53,200 bases of DNA from Mariprofundus sp. GTDB lineage: Bacteria > Pseudomonadota > Zetaproteobacteria > Mariprofundales > Mariprofundaceae. Positions 7,790 to 16,955 of the stretch are shown here, one piece after another (positions within the stretch are counted from its first letter, which is position 1; the number at the start of each line of letters is the position of its first letter). The notes below the pieces were generated by a model. That model worked only from the letters and a program-made list of their open reading frames with translations, made no database searches and had not been told where the DNA came from. Made by a program: the position numbers and the translations under genes. The DNA lies in the NCBI GenBank assembly GCA_021772835.1, contig JAJFLE010000066.1, positions 1-53,200 on the forward strand, in the 5' to 3' direction.

Positions 7790-10700
7790 ATGACCAGCGA
7801 ATCTCAAAGCATCAATGACCTGTTTAACAAGCTTGCGACATGCATGCTTGCAGATCGGCGCGGCCTGTCCAAACGTCTGCACGGGTTGCGGCACCGTCAG
7901 AAACAGGGCAGCCCGATTGACCGCTCGCTAAAGCAGCTGACCGATGATATTGGAAAATCGGCAGGCCGTTTCAGACATCGCAGTGATGGACTGCCCGCCA
8001 TCACCTATCCGCAAGAGCTGCCGGTATCTGCCAAACGCTCCACAATTGCACAAGCCATTGCTGCGCATCAGGTGGTCATTGTAGCCGGTGAAACAGGCTC
8101 GGGTAAAACCACCCAGATTCCGAAAATATGTCTGGAATTGGGGCGCGGTATCGCTGGTTTTATCGGCCACACCCAGCCACGCCGTATTGCCGCACGCTCG
8201 GTGGCCGGACGCATTGCACAGGAGTTGAACAGCCGGATCGGCGAACATGTAGGTTATAAAGTGCGTTTTTCTGACCACACACGCCCCGAGGGTTACATCA
8301 AACTGATGACCGACGGCATTCTGCTTGCTGAAATCCAGGGCGACCCGCAGTTGATGGCCTACGATACAATCATCATTGATGAAGCACACGAGCGCAGCCT
8401 GAATATCGATTTTCTGCTCGGTTACCTCAAACAGCTGCTGCCCAAACGCACCGACCTGAAAGTGATCATCACCTCAGCCACAATCAACACGGCCCGTTTC
8501 TCCGCTTTCTTTGCCGATGCTCCGGTCATTGAAGTATCAGGGCGCAGTTATCCGGTCGATATTCGCTATCGTCCCATTCAGGGTGATGACGATGATCAGG
8601 ATCGCGATCTACCCCAAGCTATTGCAGATGCAGTCGATGAGGCTGCAACAGTCGATCCTCTCGGTGATATACTCGTTTTCCTGCCCGGTGAGCGTGAAAT
8701 CCGCGAAGTCTCTGATGCTTTGCATCAGCACAAGATGGCCCGCACCGAAGTGATTCCGCTGCTCTCTCGCCTGTCACCGGCTGAGCAGGATAAGGTCTTT
8801 CAAAAGCATACAGGACGCCGCATTGTGCTGGCCACCAATGTGGCAGAAACCTCGCTGACTGTGCCCGGCATTCGCTTCGTGATTGATTCAGGGCTTGCCC
8901 GCATCAGTCGCTATTCTGCCCGTACCAAGGTTCAGCGGTTGCCGATTGAAGCGATTTCACAGGCTTCTGCCAACCAGCGGTCGGGGCGTTGCGGACGTGT
9001 GGCGGCGGGCATCTGCATCCGCCTCTACTGCGAAGAAAGTTTTAGCAACCGGCCCGAGCAAACCGACCCTGAAATCCGCCGTACCAATCTGGCCAGTGTG
9101 ATCCTGCAGATGAGTAATCTGGGCCTTGGCGAGTTAAGTCAGTTCCCGTTCATGGATGCACCGGAGAAAAAGGCCATCGGTGATGGTTATCTGTTGCTTG
9201 AAGAGCTGCAGGCCGTTGATAGTAGTAAGAAGCTCACCCCGATCGGCAGAAAACTCGTACGCCTGCCGGTTGATCCGCGTATCGGACGCATGTTGTTGCA
9301 AGCCGATGGCGAGCGCTCACTGCACGAGATACTGATTATTGCATCAGCACTATCGGTACAGGACCCGCGCGGCAGGCCCATGGATATGCAGCAGCAGGCC
9401 GATGAAAAACACCGATTTTTTGTCGATCCCGAATCCGATTTTCTCAGCTGGCTGAAGCTGTGGAACTGGTATCACGAACAGGCGCGTCACCTGTCTCGTT
9501 CCAAATTACGCAAGCTCTGCCATGACAGGTTCCTCTCTTTTATACGTTTGCGTGAATGGCATGATCTGCACAGCCAGCTGCTCACTATTGTGTCCGAAAT
9601 GAATATGAAGCCGAACAGGGAGCCAGCCACAAGTGACGCGATTCACCGCGCTTTGCTTGCAGGTCTACTCAGCCATGTCGGCCTGTATGACGATGAGAAA
9701 CGTAATTATCTCGGTGCGCGCGGACTCCGGTTTTCCATCTTTCCGGGCTCGGCTCTGTTCAAAAAACCGCCGAAATGGGTGATCTGCTCAGAGCTAGTCG
9801 AAACCACACGCCTCTATGGTCGTACGGCTGCCCGCATTGACCCGGCATGGCTGGAACCGCTTGCCCCCCATCTGATCAAAAAAACGCACAGTGAGCCGCA
9901 CTGGTCTTCCAAGCAGGCTCAAGTTTCCGCATTTGAGAAGGTGAGTCTCTACGGCCTGCCGGTTATCGCCAAACGACGCATAAATTATGGCACCATCGAT
10001 CCTGTCATCTCCCGCCAACTGTTTATCCGCCATGCACTGGTGCAATTCGAGTTGCGCACACACGGCAAGTTTCTGGCCCATAACAAAGCGCTCATTGCAG
10101 AACTTGAACGGCTGGAGGCCAAATCGCGGCGACGCGATCTGCTGGCTGAGGAACAGGTCTCTTTTGACTTTTTCGATGCCATCATTCCCGATTCCGTGTT
10201 CAGTGGTAAATTATTTGAGCACTGGCGCAAACAGGCCGAACAGAAACAGCCCAGGTTGCTCTATCTGGACAAACGGGATCTGCTGCATAGCGATGCCAAA
10301 CAGATCGATAACTATGCTTATCCCGATTTTTATCATGATGGCAAACTGAAACTGAAATACAGCTACCACTTTGATCCGACACACAAAGCAGATGGAGTTA
10401 CACTGATCGTTCCCCTGCCCGTGCTCGGTCAGCTGCATGCTGAACGTTTTGAGTGGCTGGTGCCGGGCATGTTGCAGGAAAAACTGGTTCTGCTGATCAA
10501 AAGCCTGCCCAAAATAAAACGGCGCAACTACGTTCCCGCACCTGAATTCGCTCGCGCAGCATTCGAAAACATGGCATTCGGCAAAGGTGAACTGATCGAG
10601 GCCTTCGCCCGCCAGCTTGGCCGCATGACCGGTATAGAACCGCATCACAGCGACTGGAACAGTGCCAACATCCCTGCCCACATGCGCATGAAATTCAGCG

Positions 10701-11677
10701 TTATTGATGGACGAGGAAAAACCGTCGCAGAGGGCAGTGACCTCAGGGCTCTGCAAAACAAATATGCGGCAGACAGCCGCCAGAGTCTGCAGGCCATTGA
10801 TACGGTGCAAAAACTGCAGCGTGATGGCATCACACGATGGAATTTTGGTGATCTTCCGGAGGCACTGGCTGCCTCACAGAAAGGTTTACAGCTGCAGTTT
10901 TTTCCAGCTCTGACCGATGAAGGACAAAGCGTGGCTATTCGTATCTTTGAAAACCAAAACGAAGCGAATCAGGCCATGTTGAAAGGTTTACGCAGACTAT
11001 TTATGTTACACCTGCACCAGCAGGTTCAGATGCTGAAAAAAACCACCCCGCAATTGCAGAAGCTCGCACTTCACTACGCCCTGATTGGCAATCCCGCCAC
11101 ACTCAAGGATGAGCTGATCGAAGCGGCTTTTGATGAGGTATTTATGTCTCAGCCACTGCCGTACAGCGAAGCCACATTCACCGCCCGCCTTGAGGCAGGT
11201 CGTTCTCGTATCGTTGCACAGACAGGCAAGCTTGCCGACCATGTCAGTGCTGCGCTTATCATCCACGCTGAACTGCTAAGCGCACTCGGCAATATCCGCT
11301 CAGTGCAGTTGAAACCCGTCGCAGACGATATCGCCCGCCAGAGTGCAAGGTTGATCTATCCCGGTTTTGTTGCCAAAACACCTGCCATCTGGCTTGCTCA
11401 CCTGCCTCGTTTCATTGAGGCGGCGAAAGTGCGCTTGAGCAAAGCCGGTCGCAACCTCAAACAGGACAAAACACATTCCGATGCGATTGAGCAGCTATGG
11501 AGCAACTACGCCAGCCGCCTCGAAGCCCTGCGAAAAATACAGGCCGACACCGCCCCCCTCACAGAATTCCGCTGGCTGCTCGAAGAACTTCGTGTCTCCC
11601 TCTTCGCGCAGCAGCTAAAAACCAGTATCCCTGTATCCCTCAAAAAACTGGAAATGCTCTGGCAAGGATTGAGATAA
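7790..11677 (+). CDS. hrpA: ATP-dependent RNA helicase HrpA
   Basis: This is a 1295-residue DEAH-box helicase, close to E. coli HrpA in length, that acts on mRNA and stalled ribosomes. Walker A GETGSGKTTQIPK lies near residue 100, DEAH near 197, SAT near 227 and the motif VI QRSGRCGR near 397-404, followed by the HA2, OB-fold and HrpA-specific DUF3418 C-terminal domains. The 3' end ends cleanly at 11677. A decayed second copy of bases 11606-11651 is found 1.9 kb downstream beyond the SulP gene, showing that the DNA after hrpA was rearranged. Confidence 0.95.
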   Translation: MTSESQSINDLFNKLATCMLADRRGLSKRLHGLRHRQKQGSPIDRSLKQLTDDIGKSAGRFRHRSDGLPAITYPQELPVSAKRSTIAQAIAAHQVVIVAGETGSGKTTQIPKICLELGRGIAGFIGHTQPRRIAARSVAGRIAQELNSRIGEHVGYKVRFSDHTRPEGYIKLMTDGILLAEIQGDPQLMAYDTIIIDEAHERSLNIDFLLGYLKQLLPKRTDLKVIITSATINTARFSAFFADAPVIEVSGRSYPVDIRYRPIQGDDDDQDRDLPQAIADAVDEAATVDPLGDILVFLPGEREIREVSDALHQHKMARTEVIPLLSRLSPAEQDKVFQKHTGRRIVLATNVAETSLTVPGIRFVIDSGLARISRYSARTKVQRLPIEAISQASANQRSGRCGRVAAGICIRLYCEESFSNRPEQTDPEIRRTNLASVILQMSNLGLGELSQFPFMDAPEKKAIGDGYLLLEELQAVDSSKKLTPIGRKLVRLPVDPRIGRMLLQADGERSLHEILIIASALSVQDPRGRPMDMQQQADEKHRFFVDPESDFLSWLKLWNWYHEQARHLSRSKLRKLCHDRFLSFIRLREWHDLHSQLLTIVSEMNMKPNREPATSDAIHRALLAGLLSHVGLYDDEKRNYLGARGLRFSIFPGSALFKKPPKWVICSELVETTRLYGRTAARIDPAWLEPLAPHLIKKTHSEPHWSSKQAQVSAFEKVSLYGLPVIAKRRINYGTIDPVISRQLFIRHALVQFELRTHGKFLAHNKALIAELERLEAKSRRRDLLAEEQVSFDFFDAIIPDSVFSGKLFEHWRKQAEQKQPRLLYLDKRDLLHSDAKQIDNYAYPDFYHDGKLKLKYSYHFDPTHKADGVTLIVPLPVLGQLHAERFEWLVPGMLQEKLVLLIKSLPKIKRRNYVPAPEFARAAFENMAFGKGELIEAFARQLGRMTGIEPHHSDWNSANIPAHMRMKFSVIDGRGKTVAEGSDLRALQNKYAADSRQSLQAIDTVQKLQRDGITRWNFGDLPEALAASQKGLQLQFFPALTDEGQSVAIRIFENQNEANQAMLKGLRRLFMLHLHQQVQMLKKTTPQLQKLALHYALIGNPATLKDELIEAAFDEVFMSQPLPYSEATFTARLEAGRSRIVAQTGKLADHVSAALIIHAELLSALGNIRSVQLKPVADDIARQSARLIYPGFVAKTPAIWLAHLPRFIEAAKVRLSKAGRNLKQDKTHSDAIEQLWSNYASRLEALRKIQADTAPLTEFRWLLEELRVSLFAQQLKTSIPVSLKKLEMLWQGLR

Positions 11678-11885
11678 TCCCCCATTTCACTGGAAAGACC
11701 AACGCGTTGCGAGGCTCAGACACTTGACCCTCAGCTCCCCAAACAAGCGCCTCCGGAACGTAGGTAACGACCACTCAATAGGTATATTCAGTAAACGGCC
11801 AGCGTAATCATCAATCTGGAGTTCGCGAACTTCGTGGCACATACTCTGTCGATCAATTTTTTTATTTATCAACTGAGGCACACAC

Positions 11886-13445
11886 ATGGCGAGTACTTCA
11901 TTCAATCTGAAAGGTAACGTATTCGGTGGCATGACAGCCGCGGTGATTGCGTTACCACTTGCACTGGCTTTTGGTGTAGCCAGTGGTTTGGGGCCGACAG
12001 CGGGGCTTTACGGCGCCATCATTCTGGGATTTGTAGCCTCCCTTTTTGGTGGCACTCCCACACAAATTTCTGGTCCAACAGGGCCTATGACAGTGGTCAT
12101 TGCCGCAGCAGTTGTCACCTTGCATCATGATCTTAACTTATTAGCGGCCACTATTTTTCTTGCGGGTGTGTTTCAGATTGCTTTTGGCTTTGCCAGGATA
12201 GGTCAATTTGTACGTTTTGTTCCTTACCCTGTGATTTCAGGGTTCATGAGTGGCATTGGTGTTATTATTATTCTCATTCAGATCAACCCGTTCCTGGGGC
12301 AGGCCAGCGACGCTTCGGTACTGCATACGCTGGCGTCGTTACCCGACACCATAATAACGACCAATCTGTCCGCTTTTGCGCTGGCCAGCCTGGCTTTGAT
12401 TGTTGTGCTTTTTACCCCTGCTCAGGTGAGCAAGTGGGTGCCTTCACCACTGCTTGCGCTGGCACTGCTGACGCCATTAAGCATGGCCCTGAATCTGCCT
12501 GTCGATACCATAGGCAGCATTCCATCGCAGTTCCCGGATATTACGCTTCCTACATTTACTTTGGACTCATTCGGAGTTGTTATTCCGCTTGCATTTACGT
12601 TGGCCGTGCTTGGTACGATTGATACCCTGCTGACATCCATTGTGGCTGACTCCATCACTCAAACTCGCCATAATCCCAACAAGGAATTGTTTGCTCAGGG
12701 TCTGGGAAATGCTTTATGCGCTTTTGTTGGTGCTATCCCTGGTGCCGGGGCAACCATGCGGACCGTCATCAACATTAAAAGTGGAGGCAGCAATAATATA
12801 TCGGGCATGCTTCACGCCGTTGTATTGTTGTTGATCGTGTTGTTTTTCACGCCGCTTGCCGCCGAAATTCCCTTGGCAGTATTGGCGGGCATTCTGATCA
12901 AAGTGGGTCTCGATATTATTGATTACCGCTTCCTTGAGGTTTGGAAAGAAAGCCCGCGCCATGACTTGTTGATTATGATCAGCGTATTTCTGGTAACGGT
13001 TTTTATTGATCTTATTAGTGCCGTGATGCTGGGTATTGTGCTGGCATCGCTATCCATTGTGTACCGCATTACTCAAGCCACGCAAATCCATCTGGTCGGT
13101 GACGATAATCCGGACAACCCTATTGATTTGGCGGATAAAAAAGCGCGCATCATCAAAATTGAGGGGGCATTCTTTTTTGGTTCCAGCAGCGCTTTTGAAA
13201 GCCGCGTCAATGCAGCACTGGATATTGAAACCATGATTATCGATATTTCCAGCGTACCATTTCTTGATATTACGGCAATTTTTACCCTGAAAGATCTGCT
13301 CGCTAATATCAATCGCGCCCATATCAACGTGTATATCGTGGCTAAAAAAGAACATCAGGAACAGCTGTTAAAGGTAAATGTCGCCAGATTTTTTAATTCC
13401 GACAATTTCTGCACCACATTAAAAGAGGCTATTAAGAAGCTATAG
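11886..13445 (+). CDS. SulP-family anion transporter with STAS domain (BicA-like)
   Basis: This 519-residue inner-membrane protein has 10-14 hydrophobic segments (opening GGMTAAVIALPLALAFGVAS, then the SulP signature near GTPTQISGPTGPMTVV) and a cytoplasmic STAS domain at about 415-510 (RIIKIEGAFFFGSSSAFESR, then IDISSVPFLDITAIF). The family includes sulfate permeases and the Na+/bicarbonate transporter BicA. In an apparent autotroph bicarbonate uptake is plausible, but substrate cannot be read from sequence. No strong ribosome site precedes the ATG (ACTGAGGCACACAC is the best). The gene sits between hrpA and a decayed copy of the hrpA tail, so it probably arrived by insertion. The 208-base gap upstream has no firm gene. 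Confidence 0.88.
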   Translation: MASTSFNLKGNVFGGMTAAVIALPLALAFGVASGLGPTAGLYGAIILGFVASLFGGTPTQISGPTGPMTVVIAAAVVTLHHDLNLLAATIFLAGVFQIAFGFARIGQFVRFVPYPVISGFMSGIGVIIILIQINPFLGQASDASVLHTLASLPDTIITTNLSAFALASLALIVVLFTPAQVSKWVPSPLLALALLTPLSMALNLPVDTIGSIPSQFPDITLPTFTLDSFGVVIPLAFTLAVLGTIDTLLTSIVADSITQTRHNPNKELFAQGLGNALCAFVGAIPGAGATMRTVINIKSGGSNNISGMLHAVVLLLIVLFFTPLAAEIPLAVLAGILIKVGLDIIDYRFLEVWKESPRHDLLIMISVFLVTVFIDLISAVMLGIVLASLSIVYRITQATQIHLVGDDNPDNPIDLADKKARIIKIEGAFFFGSSSAFESRVNAALDIETMIIDISSVPFLDITAIFTLKDLLANINRAHINVYIVAKKEHQEQLLKVNVARFFNSDNFCTTLKEAIKKL

Positions 13446-13524
13446 GTAGCAAAAACACTGTTACCAAACCGTACACAGTGTCAGATGGGGCCGAGTCTAT
13501 GAATAGTGATGACAGGTTGAAAAA

Positions 13525-13546
13525 GCAAAGGGCCCGGGCCTTTTGC
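13525..13546 (+). terminator. Probable terminator after the SulP gene
   Basis: GCAAAGGGCCCGGGCCTTTT folds as AAAGG paired with CCTTT around a GC-rich loop and runs into a short T tract. It ends exactly where the decayed hrpA tail begins. Confidence 0.5.
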
Positions 13547-13589
13547 GCAGCAGCTAAAAACCAGCACTCCGGTTTCACTCAAAAGCTGG
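13545..13589 (+). repeat. Decayed duplicate of the hrpA 3' end
   Basis: GCGCAGCAGCTAAAAACCAG at 13545-13564 is identical to hrpA bases 11606-11625, and weaker similarity continues to CTGG at 13586-13589 (hrpA 11648-11651). In the hrpA frame it would read AQQLKTSTPVSLK, close to hrpA AQQLKTSIPVSLK, then the frame breaks. It lies in the 194-base gap between the SulP gene and hoxF, and is best read as a scar of DNA inserted behind hrpA. Confidence 0.8.
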
Positions 13590-13639
13590 TACTTTTTGCA
13601 ACACCCCTCCACTTCCCATAAAGATTCATTCGCAGTACC

Positions 13640-15406
13640 ATGTTGCAAACAACGTTTACTGGACCGTCTATGACATCCTCATATCAGCTCAACCACTCAG
13701 ATCATCTCCTGCATGTTCTTTTTGATGAACAGCAAAAATCACTACATATCTCCGATGCAGCCATCAACAGCATTGCCGCGCAACTGAACCTGCCGCGTGC
13801 GCAGGTGGAATCCGTGCTTGAGTTTTACAGTTTTTTCCATCGCGACTTGCGTGGTCGTTTTGATATTCTGTTCAGCAACTGCACCAGCTGCGGTGATCTG
13901 GAGCTGATGCATCAGCTGTGCGAGCGCTTGCACGTCGAAGCGGGGAAAACACGCGCAGACGGGCTGGTATCGATAGATCAGACCTCCTGCATTGGCATGT
14001 GCGACCAGGGTGCTTCCATGCTGGTTAACGGCCTGACCATCACCTCACTCTCCGGTGAGATCATCGATCACATGGCCGGGTTGATTGAGTCGGAAACCCC
14101 CATATCACAATGGCCAGCCACCTGGTTTAGGATCGGTAACAATATTCGTAAAGAGGGACTGCTGCTGGCAAGCTCCTTTAAACCCGGCGCCGCCCTGAAA
14201 AGCATGGCCAAACGCAGCTCGGATGAGATTCTCGAAGAGATCACGGCCTCCGGCCTGAAGGGTCGCGGCGGTGCCGGTTTTGCTACCGGCATGAAATGGC
14301 AGTTCTGTCGCGATGCCCAAAGTGATAATCGCTATGTTATCTGCAATGCCGATGAGGGTGAACCGGGAACATTTAAAGACCGCATTCTGCTCAACAGCCA
14401 TGCCGATGCCGTTTTTGAAGGTATGACGATCTGCGGCTCAGTCATCGGTGCAAAACAGGGTTACCTCTATCTGCGCGGTGAATACCGTTACATGCTGGAA
14501 CCTCTGAAAAACACACTGCAGCAGCGGCGCGAGGAAGGTCTGCTGGGCAGCGATATTCTCGGCTTGGGCTTTGATTTCGACATCGAGATTGTGATCGGAG
14601 CCGGTGCTTATATCTGCGGTGAAGAGTCCGCCCTGATCGAATCTATTGAAGAGAAACCCGGCATTCCGCGCATCCGTCCGCCCTTCCCGGTCACGCAAGG
14701 ACTCTGGGGGAAACCGACCGTGGTCAATAACGTGGAAACCCTCGTAGCAGCGGCCAGAATCGTACTGCATGGCCACCACTGGTTTGAAGCCAGCGGTACA
14801 TGGCAGTCCAAAGGCAGCAAGCTGCTCTCAGTTTCCGGTGACTGCGCACGTCCGGGCATCTACGAATATGCATTCGGTACTACCGTACAGAAAATTCTCG
14901 ATGATGCAGGTGCTGAAAACGTACAGGCCGTGCAGGTCGGAGGACCGGCTGGCCGCCTGATCGCAGCCAAGCATTTCAATCACTGTATCGCATTTGAAGA
15001 CATTGCTACCGGTGGTTCGTTCATGATCTTCGATGAATCACGAGACCTGTTGGAGATCATCCACAATTTCGCCCGTTTCTTTGCCCATGAGAGTTGCGGC
15101 TTCTGCACGCCGTGCAGGGTTGGCACAACATTGTTGAAAAATGGCATGCACAAGCTCTGCGGTGGCCACGCCACAGCCCATGATCTCGATGAGATGAAGT
15201 GTACTGCAGCCATGGTATCGCGCCGTTCCCATTGCGGGCTAGGCATGACCGCCCCCAATCCCATCCGAGACGGCTTAAACTATTTTCCACATCTCTTTGA
15301 AGCCAGACTGCTGCATCAGGAAATGGAGCCTGAATTCAATCTTGATGCTTCGCTTGAAGAAGCAAGGAAACTCACCCACCGTGATGATGCGGAGGCCCAC
15401 TTATGA
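13640..15406 (+). CDS. hoxF: NAD-reducing hydrogenase diaphorase subunit HoxF
   Basis: This 588-residue fusion carries a NuoE-like [2Fe-2S] domain (about 25-150, FSNCTSCGDLELM and SCIGMCDQG) and a NuoF-like domain with the NAD site (LKGRGGAGFATGMKW), the FMN site (CNADEGEPGTFKDR and GAGAYICGEESALIESIE) and a 4Fe-4S motif (ESCGFCTPCRVG, about 483-494). It transfers electrons between NAD(H) and the hydrogenase module in the cytoplasm. The fused N-terminus replaces a separate HoxE, as in Ralstonia-type enzymes. The start is uncertain: ATG at 13640 or 13670 (MTSSYQL), neither with a strong ribosome site. Its stop overlaps the start of a 39-codon ORF. Confidence 0.93.
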   Translation: MLQTTFTGPSMTSSYQLNHSDHLLHVLFDEQQKSLHISDAAINSIAAQLNLPRAQVESVLEFYSFFHRDLRGRFDILFSNCTSCGDLELMHQLCERLHVEAGKTRADGLVSIDQTSCIGMCDQGASMLVNGLTITSLSGEIIDHMAGLIESETPISQWPATWFRIGNNIRKEGLLLASSFKPGAALKSMAKRSSDEILEEITASGLKGRGGAGFATGMKWQFCRDAQSDNRYVICNADEGEPGTFKDRILLNSHADAVFEGMTICGSVIGAKQGYLYLRGEYRYMLEPLKNTLQQRREEGLLGSDILGLGFDFDIEIVIGAGAYICGEESALIESIEEKPGIPRIRPPFPVTQGLWGKPTVVNNVETLVAAARIVLHGHHWFEASGTWQSKGSKLLSVSGDCARPGIYEYAFGTTVQKILDDAGAENVQAVQVGGPAGRLIAAKHFNHCIAFEDIATGGSFMIFDESRDLLEIIHNFARFFAHESCGFCTPCRVGTTLLKNGMHKLCGGHATAHDLDEMKCTAAMVSRRSHCGLGMTAPNPIRDGLNYFPHLFEARLLHQEMEPEFNLDASLEEARKLTHRDDAEAHL

Positions 15407-15522
15407 ACGATTATTTAACCACCAAGACCTCGAAGCATGCAATGCCTGTTCATTGCCAAACCGCGCTTCCACCCCTGAATTCCTTACGTATTCTTCCTGC
15501 CCCGGGTGGTGAATCACAATGA
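15403..15522 (+). CDS. 39-codon ORF tightly coupled between hoxF and hoxU
   Basis: The ATG (15403-15405) overlaps the hoxF TGA in an ATGA, and the TGA (15520-15522) overlaps the hoxU ATG in another ATGA. The product would read MNDYLTTKTSKHAMPVHCQT and then ALPPLNSLRILPAPGGESQ. It has one Cys, no membrane segment and no domain I recognise. Two perfect four-base overlaps argue that ribosomes pass through it. It may be a true small subunit or only a translational bridge that sets the HoxF:HoxU ratio. I know of no named hydrogenase subunit like this. Confidence 0.5.
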   Translation: MNDYLTTKTSKHAMPVHCQTALPPLNSLRILPAPGGESQ

Positions 15523-16253
15523 GCAATAAAACAATCACCATTGACGACATTGAAGTCCCTTTCGAAGAGGGGCAAACCATTATGGATGCAGCCCTTGCGG
15601 CTGAGATCTATATCCCGCACCTCTGCCACAAACCGGGATTATCGCCACATGGCAGCTGCAAACTTTGCACAGTAGATGTGGACGGACGTGCAGTCTCGGC
15701 CTGCACACTGCCAGCTGCTGAAGGTCAAAGGATTGATAACAACACCCCGGCACTCAATGAGGTTCGCAAAACGATCACCCAGATGCTCTTTATCGAGGGT
15801 AATCACCTCTGTCCTTCATGTGAAAAGAGCGGTGACTGCACACTGCAGGCCATGGCTTATCACCTGGGCATGCTCGATGGACACTTCCCGCAGTTCTATC
15901 CACAGCGTGAGCTCGATGCATCGCATCCGACACTGGTGCTTGATCGTGACCGCTGCATTCTCTGTGAGTTGTGTGTACGCGCCAGCCGCGAATATGATGG
16001 CAAGGATGTCTTCGCCATTTCCGGCCGCAACACGAATCGCCAGCTCATCGTTAATTCAGCAACCGGCAGGCTGGCCGATTCCGATATCGAAACCGACGAC
16101 ATGGCCGCCCATATCTGTCCTGTCGGGGCCATCCTGATCAAGGATCACGGTTATGAAATACCGATCGGGCGCCGCACTTTCGATCTGCATAGTGTGGCCG
16201 AATCAGACCTCGGTGAAATAAAACTGAGCAACGTCAGGCATCACGATGAGTAA
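15519..16253 (+). CDS. hoxU: NAD-reducing hydrogenase diaphorase subunit HoxU
   Basis: This 244-residue iron-sulfur protein corresponds to the N-terminal part of NuoG. An N-terminal [2Fe-2S] ferredoxin fold (CHKPGLSPHGSCKLCTVDV) is followed by the His/Cys 4Fe-4S motif (HLCPSCEKSGDC) and a two-cluster 4Fe-4S domain (DRCILCELCVRASREY, then AHICPVGAIL). It wires HoxF to HoxY. It starts inside the stop codon of the 39-codon ORF and ends eight bases into hoxY, typical of a stoichiometric complex. Confidence 0.93.
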   Translation: MSNKTITIDDIEVPFEEGQTIMDAALAAEIYIPHLCHKPGLSPHGSCKLCTVDVDGRAVSACTLPAAEGQRIDNNTPALNEVRKTITQMLFIEGNHLCPSCEKSGDCTLQAMAYHLGMLDGHFPQFYPQRELDASHPTLVLDRDRCILCELCVRASREYDGKDVFAISGRNTNRQLIVNSATGRLADSDIETDDMAAHICPVGAILIKDHGYEIPIGRRTFDLHSVAESDLGEIKLSNVRHHDE

Positions 16254-16782
16254 GCTACGCGTAGGCACCACATCTCTGGCCGGTTGCTTCGGCTGCCATA
16301 TGTCCTTTCTCGATATGGATGAGCGTATCGTCGGCTTGCTCGAGCATATCGAATTCACGCGTTCACCGATCAATGACATCAAACACTGTGAACCCTGCGA
16401 TATTGGTCTTATCGAAGGTGGTTTATGCAATGCCGATAATGTGCATGTGCTTCAAGAGTTCCGTGAGAATTGCAAAATCCTCATTGCCGTTGGTGCCTGT
16501 GCCATCAACGGCGGCGTACCAGCCATGCGCAATCATTTCACCCTGAAGCAGTGTCTTGAAGAAGCATTTATCGACGGGATCGGCGTGGATAATCCGCATA
16601 TCCCCAACGATGTTGAAATCCCGTTGCTACTTTCCAAGGTGCATCCCATCCATGAGGTGGTGAAGGTGGATTATTATCTGCCCGGCTGCCCGCCGCCGGC
16701 CGATGCCTTTGTGAAAATTCTGACCGACCTGCTCGAAGGCAGAGAGCCGAGCCTGCCGAACGAGATGTTGCATTATGATTAG
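16246..16782 (+). CDS. hoxY: [NiFe] hydrogenase small subunit HoxY (group 3d)
   Basis: This 178-residue protein is the short, cytoplasmic small subunit of bidirectional [NiFe] hydrogenases and has no Tat signal peptide. Ligands for the proximal 4Fe-4S cluster are in TSLAGCFGCHMSFLD (residues 8-22), VGACAINGG and YLPGCPPPADAF near residues 145-156. Length and motifs fit group 3d. It overlaps hoxU by eight bases. Between it and hoxH lies a 142-base inverted-repeat element, an unusual interruption for subunits of one complex. Confidence 0.93.
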   Translation: MSKLRVGTTSLAGCFGCHMSFLDMDERIVGLLEHIEFTRSPINDIKHCEPCDIGLIEGGLCNADNVHVLQEFRENCKILIAVGACAINGGVPAMRNHFTLKQCLEEAFIDGIGVDNPHIPNDVEIPLLLSKVHPIHEVVKVDYYLPGCPPPADAFVKILTDLLEGREPSLPNEMLHYD

Positions 16783-16787
16783 AGACA

Positions 16788-16929
16788 TGAACCGCAAAGG
16801 TGCGCAAAGGATATCAGGCAGGCTTTGGATTTCTGGCCTGACATCGCGCACAGCCTGGCCACACAGATCATCTGCATGACTGATATGATTGGTTTTACTT
16901 TGCGTAACGTTGCGACCTCTGCGGTGAAT
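16788..16929. repeat. Inverted-repeat element between hoxY and hoxH (copy 1)
   Basis: The left arm TGAACCGCAAAGGTGCGCAA faces the right arm TTGCGACCTCTGCGGTGAA. An inner hairpin (ATCAGGCAGGC with CTGGCCTGACAT) is also present. The terminal ACCGCAnAGG/CCTCTGCGGT pair matches the ends of a second element at 25521-25637. It encodes nothing and looks like a short non-autonomous or REP-like element, here inside an operon. Confidence 0.75.
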
Positions 16930-16955
16930 CCGCCTTTGACCATTGAGGAGTTCAG

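Noticed and set aside
11687-11842. Minus-strand 50-codon frame (MCHEVRELQIDDYAGRLLNI onward) between hrpA and the SulP gene
   Set aside because: It looks somewhat protein-like but has no ribosome site and no family I recognise; kept as possible debris of the insertion.
13640-13700. Missing HoxE subunit
   Set aside because: HoxF carries the HoxE/NuoE-like domain at its own N-terminus, so no separate gene is expected.
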